DNA of 64,000 nucleotides from Myotis daubentonii (taxonomy: Eukaryota; Chordata; Mammalia; Chiroptera; Vespertilionidae). Within the stretch, counting starts at the first letter, position 1. Every line of letters begins with the position of its first letter. Location: NCBI RefSeq assembly GCF_963259705.1, contig NC_081861.1, positions 65,949,623 to 66,013,622 of the forward strand, written 5' to 3'. Made by a program: the position numbers and the translations under genes. Below the pieces are notes generated by a model. It was not told the origin of the DNA. It made no database searches and saw only the letters and a program-made list of their open reading frames with translations. Shown piece after piece: positions 55,018 through 64,000 of this stretch.

Positions 55018-56623
55018 TTAACATCAACATTGGCTTTTGTCCTTTAAGTAAATATCTCTATGTATTGATAAAATAAAAGTTGAAAATATAAAAACCTATC
55101 GTCTTGTTGTTATATATATATTGAGGTGGATAGCTAGTTTACTGATTTGTATATTTACTCATTTTTACCAAATCAATCTTGTTTTGAACCTAGCATGAGC
55201 CAAGTCACCAAGCATTTTTTAATATTTGTTGGTATAAAATTATTTTTGTTCATATTTTATTTAAAAAACATGAATAATAACCACACAGAATTCTACTAAG
55301 CCCAAATGGTTCTGTGATGTTGTGTACACCTAATGAATACAACATGATGACTTAAAAAATTGATTTAAATGCAACAGCATTTGCCTAATGTCCTTTGATT
55401 TATGACAAAATTAAAATGCTTTCAAAATTCTGCCATTATAACTATCTTTGATAATAATTACCCATCCAGATTATCCAATGAACTTTATCAAAATTTTTTT
55501 TCAAAATCTAGAACAGACCTATTAAGATTCACAAAACTTTCTGATTGAAATAAAGATAATTCTTGTATTGTGCATGAAAAAGCTATTAACATCAGAGTAT
55601 TAATAAAAGACTTAAAAACAATAAGAATTTTTGTCAAAATTCTCGTGCATATTTTCTGCAGTGATTTAGAAAAAATATATTAGGATCCCATGGATGAGTA
55701 CATGTAGAGGTGATATTTGGAATTGTTGTTATAATGTTCAGATCACTAAGGTATTTTTTGGCAAATCACAATCACTTTGCCGGTGTAGTCTAGTATTCTG
55801 AAACTGATCACTTCTCAGAGCATTTAGTTTGTGTGGGAAAAACACCATAAATCTCCCAATATTTTGGAACACCCATAATCTATATCATGTGATAACAGCT
55901 ATGGTTTTACTTTTTTTCATATCATGGTTTATAAAGGACAGAAATCTAGTTTTACTGCTGCTTATGCATTGGACTCACTGGGTGTATAATGTCTTGTTTT
56001 TTTCAGTAAAACTTTATCCTAATTTTCTCCTAAGTTTCAATATTTAATATGCTCTAAAAGTCCGATTACAAAATTTAAAAAAAGAAGCAGTCTGTGAAGA
56101 TGAGATACAACAAACAAAATACAATGTAAAAAAAAAGCCTTATGATCAATCCTGAAACTGTAATGACTACATTTTGTCACCTGCTGATCTATAAAATGTT
56201 TTAGTGCTAGACCTATTAAAACCTTGAAATATATTATCAAGTAAAGTAAGTCTAAAGTCCGAATCTATTATATTAAAAATATTTGGAATATACACACAAA
56301 TACAAGAGAAATGATCTTTTAATTTATTATGATATGAAAACCATCTAGTATCAGTGGGACAGGACTGTATATAGTTCCAAGTTTTTCACCTGTAATGCTT
56401 TGTTCTTTTTACTTACACTTACTGAGTTGCCTGTAGCAAATCATGAACATTTGTTGAATTTGCTTGCTTAGCATTTCTTCTTTTTCCTTTTAGTAACAGC
56501 ATTTAATTTTCCTTTGACGAAGCACCTTTCTGTTAACTATCAGAATTCATATAGATTGAGTGGGTTGACACCATTTTTTCCAGAGTTTTGAGCTTCATTC
56601 AAACATAAACTAATGGCCTAGGA
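55018..56623. other. No gene seen; AT-rich single-copy-looking DNA
   Basis: No recognised element, coding domain or RNA gene. Frames at 55829-56047 and 56037-56240 look random. Confidence 0.55.
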
Positions 56624-56835
56624 CAGTGGTGGGCAAACTCATTAGTCAACAGAGCCAAATATCAATAGTACAATGATTGAAATTTCTTTTGAGAGCCAAA
56701 TTTTTTAAACTTAAATTATATAGGTAGGTACATTGTTATTAACTTAATTAGGGTCTTCCTAAGGCTTAGGAAGAGCCACACTCAAGGGGCCAAAGAGCCG
56801 CATGTGGCTCGCGAGCCGCAGTTTGCCAACCACTG
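56624..56835. mobile_element. hAT-type MITE
   Basis: 212 bp with inverted ends CAGTGGTGGGCAAACT and AGTTTGCCAACCACTG and a perfect 8-bp duplication GCCTAGGA (56616-56623 and 56836-56843). The right part has the GAGCCGCATGTGGCTCGCGA block. Confidence 0.95.
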
Positions 56836-56843
56836 GCCTAGGA

Positions 56844-59734
56844 TATAGTAAAAAACTGAATAATTAGGGTAGTACATACCTTCCAGTACAGCAATTGGTT
56901 CAATGATAAGCCCATGAATCAAGGTAGGCTAATGCAAGCTCTCACTGGGACTTTTGCTGGAATTATTGGGGAAGAGAAATTTTCTTATACCTGAATTTCA
57001 AGCAGTATAGATGATATAAAGAATGTTAATATTGTGCTTACATCAAAGTCAGGATAAAGCTGCCATATGAAGAAAATAAAAACAAATAAACAGATTTCTG
57101 ATGACATTGGTTGAAAACCTGGGTCCTACTATGCCTGAAGTCAATTAATGCTTTGAACATGGTACTATGAACCAATGCATTCCCCTTTCTGTTTATTCGA
57201 TTCTGAGCTGCTGTATGACACCAAAAAGACCTCGACAAATACACAACATTCTCTTTCTTTAGTTGACATCTATTCACTCTCTAGTTTAAATAAGTTACTT
57301 TTGGTAAATTGTTTTAATTTTCCTGTTATTAAGGCAAAGCATATGATGCAATGGTCCCTCTTCTCATCACAAAATCATGTTACCTTAGAAGGGTTCCTAA
57401 AAGAGGTAATTTAGTTATTTTAGCTGTCTTGAGGTAGCATCATGCTCTTACCATCCTAGGGAGATGGTGCCTAATGTTTGTCATTAGGATCCTCAGAGAA
57501 GTAGAAATTACAGCTTTCCTTTAAACTATCTTTAGTTGGTCAGGTCTCCAGTCTATGGTGTTTAGAACTGAAGGTAGGCAGTCTAAGCATGGAAGTTTTA
57601 AATTTCTAGCCTCATTCAAACCCAAGCTAATAGGCCTAGATCTTAACAATGCAAAAACATCTTTCCCCAGTGATAGGATTAATTTGCTTCATGAATTGCT
57701 ATGTAATATCCCTATACATAAAATGGCAAAATCCTGTCTCAGGTAATATGATTCATTTAGCAGAAAGGAGGAAACTATAAGCCACATACTAGAAAAACCT
57801 AATTTAGAGGATTATCCTAACAGTTAAAGCAAAGAAAAATCACGACTGGTTTTCCCAGATGCTGTACAAATAACAGTTCTCTAAATGTTTCAAAGTTTCT
57901 TTTTTATCCACAGAACAGAGAATAACAGGGAATAAATGAGACATGCATGTCAAGATTCAAATTTCACTAATATGACTGATGCTTATTTCTTTAGTCTAAG
58001 CCACATATTCTCAAAACAAATCTCTCTTGGGGTTGAACGCTATATTGGCATAAATGATAACTTGGGAGTACTTTCATGTACAAAATGTATTCACTGCTCC
58101 TAGCACTGTTTGATTCATTTGAAACAATTTTGAATCAGTCTGGACTTTCATTATGCTTATAAATTTAAGTAATTGTTATGTTAGGATTTTCTTCTTTTTC
58201 AATTCACCTATGTTCCTTTGTCATTTCCCAAACTTGGTGTTACTCTTATCCCACTCTCTTTGTCTAAAACTTTAATCAGCTATCTTCTACTTATTAGGCA
58301 GAGAATTGCCCAAACATCTAATAATCATCTCAACTATTGTAATTGAATTGCTTATGTGAAATATCACCCACTCATGATAGTATCATAGTGTTTTTAAATC
58401 ACATACCCTAATTTCCTAGAGAGAATCAAAGATTTCTCCTCACCTCTGCATACACATAACTCCCTCTCTCACGCTTGCTTCCAAACATCCTCTTTCTTTG
58501 TGTCTTTCTTCCCAAGAAATTATCTTATGGGTAAGGATTACTTTTAGAAGATACTGATAGAATATCTGACAAAAAATGCCTCAAATATGTAAGAATTTAT
58601 TTTTCTTACATAAATAGATGTCCATAAGTAAGCAGCCCAAGGCTAGTAATGTGGTCCTGCTATGCAAGCTCCTTCTTTTTTATGCTTTGTTAACTATAGG
58701 CAGAAAAAAAGGCGAGGACAATATACTCATTATAGCCAAGTCTTTCTGTCTATATTTTAATCAGAAAACAATAGCTGTTCTGGAAGCCTCACAGAGTAAA
58801 ATTCTACTTCTATCTCACTGTCCAAAACAATGCTACATGGCATGCCTAGTGGCAAGAGGGCCTGGTAAATGTAGCTTTCCTTCATGAAAATGAAAGACAC
58901 TATGCCACTTCCCCCCAAACTTAGGGCTCTGTTAATAAGAGAATAGATATTAGGTAGGCAATTAGCAAAGGTTAAAAATAAAGTCTATATGGCCAAAACC
59001 AACAGGAGGTTCAACAAATAATGAAATATAATTTTATTGGAAATAGGACATGTGTTCTTAACAGACTGGACAGGGAAAGTTTTCTTTCTTGATTATCTCT
59101 TATCATTTTCTTCCTCTTCTCTCATCATTCCAATATGGGTCATGTAGTCATATCCTGATTAAGAGATTGGTTCTGCCTTGATTAAATTAGCACACCAAAA
59201 TGAAATCCAGTGAAAGAAAGCATGAAATGAGTAGCTTATCTTAGCTATTAGGGAAGAAGGCATGTGTTATTTCCTTTCTTAATCCTACTTCTGGAAAATC
59301 AACTGACACTTATGGAGATATCATGGGAAAAGGGAGGCGAGGAGAGGAGACAAGGCTAAGAATCAGAGCCTTCACCACCCTGCCTATGCTACTCTTGATA
59401 TATTATACTCTGAATAATTTAGTGAATTGAATAGCAACCATGGATGTAACTATTTAAAATGTGAGGATTTGGATATCTCATTTAAGCCACTTTTAATATG
59501 TCTAACAGTGGAGAGGAACCACCTATTTCTCAATATAGTTTTCTAATTATCATGTTGCTTATTTCAAATTATGAACAATTTATAAATAATATTAACATTT
59601 TCTTTAAAATTCTCTAATTTGGCTATGACCATTCATTAAAAACATGGAAGAGGGGAACTTCATACTGGACTTCAAATATGAATAGGACCATGGTAGGAAG
59701 AGAACAACATCCATCAAGTGTAGGAATCAGCTTT
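56844..59734. other. No gene seen; 2.9 kb free of recognised transposons
   Basis: No domain-bearing frame and no recognised repeat. Frames at 57038-57414, 57555-57746 and 58618-58887 have no recognisable homology. Low transposon density makes it a candidate for conserved non-coding DNA, which cannot be tested here. Confidence 0.5.
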
Positions 59735-59938
59735 AAATTTTTTTTACTGATTTCAGAAGGAAAGGAGAGGGGAAAGATAGAAACATCAGTGATGAGAGAA
59801 TCATCGACTGGCTGTCTCCTGCATGCCCCCTACTGGGGATTAAGCAGGTAACCCAGGCATGTGCCCTGACTGGGAATCAAACTGTGACCTCCTGGTTCAT
59901 AGGTTGATGCTCAACCACTGAGCCACACAGACTGGGCT
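59735..59938 (-). mobile_element. Ves SINE, antisense
   Basis: Reversed Ves, diverged, flanked by the 12-bp duplication GGAATCAGCTTT (59723-59734 and 59939-59950). Confidence 0.94.
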
Positions 59939-59950
59939 GGAATCAGCTTT

Positions 59951-61623
59951 TTAAAGTGTTCACACTTACAGAAAGCCTTAGATTTTCTGGTTACATATTT
60001 TTTTTTGTATCTCATTTCATCCACAAAAATTTGTTAAATGTAATAATAGCAGCCAACATTCTCTTACATTGACGTGCGTGGAACTCTAAGCATTCTTATC
60101 AAATAATACTATGGCTTTAATCAAAAATGATATGTTAGAGAAGATACTAGAAATGTCACACACAGATCCAGAATCCAAAACATCATTATTCATCTTCAGC
60201 AGGCAGCATTCATAGCTTCAATGCAACCTGAGGCAATCCACAAATCTGTAGGCACTACAGATAAAATCAGAAGAGGTTTCATCCCTGTCATTTTCTGTTC
60301 CCATTAAAGTGACCGAGGACGAATTCTTTCTTGATAACTAGTGCTCTCTGCTTATTACAATTTATGGTCCATCATTAATTGGATATTTTTATAGTTGACC
60401 TTTCAAATATTTTGCATTTAGAATGACTGTCTATTTCACCTTCTCCCCATAGGTTACTTAGAGTAGGCACTCAGGAAAAACTGGAATGAATGTGCTATAT
60501 CAGAACATTGAAAAGGTCAATGTTTTAGTTGTTTATATGTTCTACAGAATAAAATTCTCACATATTTTAAATGGACAATAGACTACTTAAAGTGATTAAT
60601 GCTAAATACCTAATAATAATGATTATGACCACTGTGTTAAAATATCGTCAAAATCATTTCCCTGACAACAAAGCACTAAGGACATATCAAGGGCACAATG
60701 TAAAACAAAGGCAGGAGTATTCTTAATGGTGTCTTAATGGCCTATAGTGGCCTCCAGCATTGCATACCTGCGGAAAAAAATTAAGATTATGTGGCAGATT
60801 TATAGTGTACTAAGATTTGAAGGAGCATTTTTAATTTGTGTCAAGTCACTCCAAATCCTCCAAAGTGAAATGACAAAATGGCAGACTTCCACCTTTTGAC
60901 AAAGTTCATTGTAATAACCTGTCAATAGAACTGATTCATTCATTCATTCACTTATTAAACAAACATCTGAGTGACTATTATCTGTAGACATTGTGCTTGC
61001 TAATTTGGGGTCATAGGTGTGATATGATCATGATATCCCCAGTGGTGCACACGGGGATAAGGACGAGGTAGCAGATGGCCACATGCTACATGCAGAGGTT
61101 TGGTAATGGTATTACACAAAATGTGCTCAGTCAGCATGAGTATGCTCAGTCTTTCAGCCCAGAAGCTTTAAAGATATTGCTCCCATCACTACTTCCAAAA
61201 TACTGATGAGATACAGAACATAAACACAATACAAAGTGTTCAAGTAGACAGGGCTACAGAAGAACTGCCATTCCTAGGTGAATCAATAGAGTGAAATCTA
61301 GTATTGAGCACAGCATGTTCAATGGAAGCTGAGCAGCAGGTAGAAGTAATTGGATAAAGATGGGATGTAAGGAAATCTTTATGCAAATTCATAAGTAGAA
61401 ACTGAGGTTAAAGACTTCAATATAAGGACATAATAATCCTAGTGTGACAAGAATTGCATGCAACTCAGTAAAAATCATCAGTTTCTTGAAAAAGGACTTA
61501 GACAACCAGACTAGAAATCATTGCATTCATCATGTGGCTAAGAAATCTCAAAAAAAGGCGTAGTATGAAGAACTATATAATATGCATAGGGACAATCAAA
61601 CTCAACATAACTTTTTTGTCTTT

Positions 61624-61626
<3 letters not shown>
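59951..61626. other. No gene seen; single-copy-looking DNA
   Basis: No recognised repeat or coding signal in 1.7 kb. Confidence 0.5.

Positions 61627-61672
<46 letters not shown>
61627..61672 (+). repeat. (AC)n microsatellite
   Basis: About 23 uninterrupted AC units, likely polymorphic. Confidence 0.97.
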
Positions 61673-61674
<2 letters not shown>

Positions 61675-61984
61675 CTATGGCTAATTGGTATAGATAACGG
61701 AGGACTATATAGTATCCACAGACACAGCTGAACTCAATTAAACCATTATTTTCTCTTCAAAAAAAGTCGTATACACTTTTGGTATGCATAAAATTATGGG
61801 CTGGGTTGACCCTCCTATTACAGACAAGGTCTGGTTCCCAGGACTAGCAAAACAGGGTAAGAAGTATCTCCTACAGATCTTGACATCGAAGGGCTAATTG
61901 TTATCTGAGTATGCTAGATGTTAGGCTAGGTTCTAGGCAAAAGTTATTTGCACTTTTTTGTGCCTACTGTTTGGTTCAGCAGTG

Positions 61985-62328
61985 TACTTCTAGGAATGTG
62001 CCGTATAGGTAAGCCTACATATATGCATAATTATATATACATACTGATTTGTACATGTTTTTTGTAGCATTGTTTGTAAGAGGGATAGATTGGGAACAAC
62101 CTGAATGCATATCAATAGGAAATGGTTAACTATTTTATGGTATATCCATACCTTGGTACAGTATGCACTTTTAAAAATAATTTAGTAGATCTATATATAC
62201 TAAATTAATAAGATGCTCAAGGTAATTTACTAAGTGAAAAAAACACACAAAACACACAAAATTGCAAGTAACAGAACAAACATCCCCCCTCTCTCATTAA
62301 ATTGTGTGTGTGTGTGTGTGAAAAAGAG

Positions 62329-62407
<79 letters not shown>

Positions 62408-62560
62408 GAAAAGATACACACCAAACCACAAATAGTAACTGCTTCTGGAAAGGAAAAAAGGGTGGGAGGAGGTGAAAGATGATTTTGCATATTTGTTATT
62501 TTAGAAATTTGTTGTTTGACTTATTTGGGAAAAATATGTACAGTATTATTTTATAACTAA
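61985..62560 (+). mobile_element. L1M/L1ME-type 3' region, sense
   Basis: Words in order: GTAGCATTGTTTGTAAGAGG, GGGAACAACCTGAATGCATA, CAATAGGAAATGGTTAACTA, GTAGATCTATATATACTAAA, then ACACACCAAACCACAAATAG. A compound microsatellite interrupts it at 62303-62405. Confidence 0.72.
62303..62405 (+). repeat. Compound (GT)n(GA)n microsatellite
   Basis: GT run, short AAAAAGAGA interruption, longer GT run, then about 18 GA units. Frames on both strands here encode only dipeptide repeats. Confidence 0.97.
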
Positions 62561-62641
62561 ATTTATTTAACCAACAGAATTCATATGTAAATATCCTGAT
62601 AAATGATTCCTTTTTATGTGGTTTTCCATCAGTCTCTAAGG

Positions 62642-62866
62642 CAGTGGTTCTCAACCTGTGGGTCGCAACCCCTTTGGGGCTCGAATGACCCTTTCACGGG
62701 GGTCGCCTAAATACATCCTGCATATCAGATAGTTACATTATGATTCATAACAGTAGCAACATTACAGTTATGAAGTAGCAACAAAAATAATTTTATGGTT
62801 GGGGGTCACCACAACATGAGGAACTGTATTAAAGGGTCGCGGCATTAGGAAGGTTGAGAACCACTG
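62642..62866. mobile_element. SPIN (Space Invaders) hAT non-autonomous element
   Basis: 225 bp with 16-bp inverted ends CAGTGGTTCTCAACCT / AGGTTGAGAACCACTG and a perfect 8-bp duplication CTCTAAGG (62634-62641 and 62867-62874). It contains GGGGGTCACCACAACATGAGG and CATTATGATTCATAACAGTAG, the SPIN internal sequence. Confidence 0.95.
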
Positions 62867-62874
62867 CTCTAAGG

Positions 62875-64000
62875 GATTGTATGTCCACATGGGTATAGCT
62901 TTATATGTGTTTACATATATGCATGTTTTACATATAGCTTAAGCTCAATAAATCTATGAAAGCATGGGTAAATACATAAGAGAAATACTTAGGGATAGAA
63001 CTAAGGAAAGAATAAAATCTTCAAAATTATTGTTCTTACTTAATTAGTTAAAACAGAGAATCCATTATTTTATTTTCCCAAATAGTATAATAACCTGAAA
63101 TATCTGAATATTTTATCTGACGATAAAAAGCAAACAAACAAATTCTCTCTTTTTGTTTAGGGTATTTCCTTCAATTTTCAGTGGAGCACTTAGAGTTATT
63201 GGTAAAGTTATGCTTAGATGCTTATTTTGTTTCTGAGACTTAGTGTCTATTACTCCTTTAAGCAAAATAGCACATGAAATTATTTTTTGTTATAGAAGTT
63301 TTACTTGTTTTAGGGGAAAAAAACTTCTTACTATATGTCTCACATAGAAATCTTTTGAACAAATGACTTTGGAATTCTCATTCTCTTCTAAGCTGTGCAT
63401 ATAGTAAACGGTGTAATATTAATGGACATAACTGAGATCAAGTTGAGTCATTTGCCTAGCACATTTCATCATTAAGCAAGTAATATTCTTTGCTATTATC
63501 CATTCTCAGTAGGTGTATTAAAATGTTCTAACACAGGCAGGATTTTATTTATTTTTTCCTAGTTTCTCCCTCAGAAACATATCTAAGCATATTTTTAACA
63601 TTCAAGGTTTTAAAACGCCATGATTTCAACCCACTCTTAGTGAAGGCTTCTAATCATCTGTTTGGGTATTTTTGAGCTTCCCACTTGTACTACAAAATTG
63701 CTGCAGTTTTTTGGGCTCTCCCAGCAATTCAGCTTTTCTTATTTTATGTATCTCACTTCACTTATCTGTAGAAACCACTACACATAAAAATGAAGGCATA
63801 TATAAACTCAATAGGGGAACAATATAAATGAAGAAACAAATACGGCTTTTATGGAATAAAATTATTTAGCTGATATATATTACAGTATAGAAACAGTCAT
63901 TTCATTCAATATACACAGCTTCTGTTTCTTTTCTTCAAGGTTAAAATAGGAGTAGAAATAAAACATGACAGTTGAATTCTGAGCAAAAATTTTTGCCTGC
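62875..64000. other. No gene seen; AT-rich single-copy-looking DNA
   Basis: No recognised repeat, RNA gene or coding domain to the end of the window. Confidence 0.5.

Noticed and set aside
57555..58887. Possible host exons in short frames
   Set aside because: No domain, no convincing splice pair and no codon-usage signal. They cannot be separated from random frames.
62217..62490. Ser/Leu and Thr/His repeat proteins on the minus strand
   Set aside because: Translation of a (GT)n(GA)n microsatellite.

Overview
The window is mammalian, intergenic and dominated by transposable elements. I find no credible host protein-coding gene, no exon with clear splice signals, and no rRNA or tRNA gene. The repeat combination points to a vespertilionid bat: Ves SINEs (tRNA-derived, about 200 bp, pol III boxes and A-rich tail), HeliBat-type Helitrons (5' TC, 3' hairpin around GTGCACGAAATTCGTGCAC, ending CTAG, inserted between A and T), SPIN and other short hAT elements with 8-bp target duplications, a D,D34D mariner and a DD34E Tc1-like element. 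Genus cannot be fixed from the sequence. Nearly every open reading frame of note is a transposon remnant.

Layout. 1-5838: an old sense L1, split by a Helitron that itself carries a solo LTR. 5839-7726: single-copy-looking sequence plus an L1 3' fragment. 7727-13406: a long antisense L1 with a 5' inversion (twin-priming structure), later hit by a Helitron, a short L1, three Ves SINEs, and a SPIN inside one of the Ves copies. 14558-17145: four Helitrons head-to-tail without intervening bases. 17291-19043: a young L1 3' end that seems to have carried about 0.7-0.9 kb of downstream DNA with it (16-bp target duplication). 19256-31055: further Helitrons, a hAT MITE, L1M fragments, and a 151-bp mosaic duplication at 27534-27684. 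31814-32324: an LTR-bearing transcript pasted in by L1. 33175-42712: L1M, Ves, MIR, an MLT1-like LTR and a reverse composite Helitron. 43792-48905: tandem Helitrons, a nested Tc1 structure, and an L1 split by mariner. 49044-50023: a Helitron with a palindromic repeat. 51740-51939: a 200-N assembly gap. 52318-55017: MIRs, a solo class-I-type LTR, Ves and Helitron. 55018-64000: mostly unique AT-rich DNA with two short hAT elements and one Ves.

No gene system works together here. The coherent biology is the interaction among transposons. L1 machinery mobilised Ves, an ERV transcript and flanking DNA. Helitrons join end to end and appear to move as composites. DNA transposons nest in one another. 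The best candidates for something undescribed are the recurrent dimeric Helitron whose internal terminator ends in CTA instead of CTAG (four copies of the junction), the Tc1 element nested in a fold-back Tc1 derivative, the L1 3' transduction, and the LTR retrocopy.
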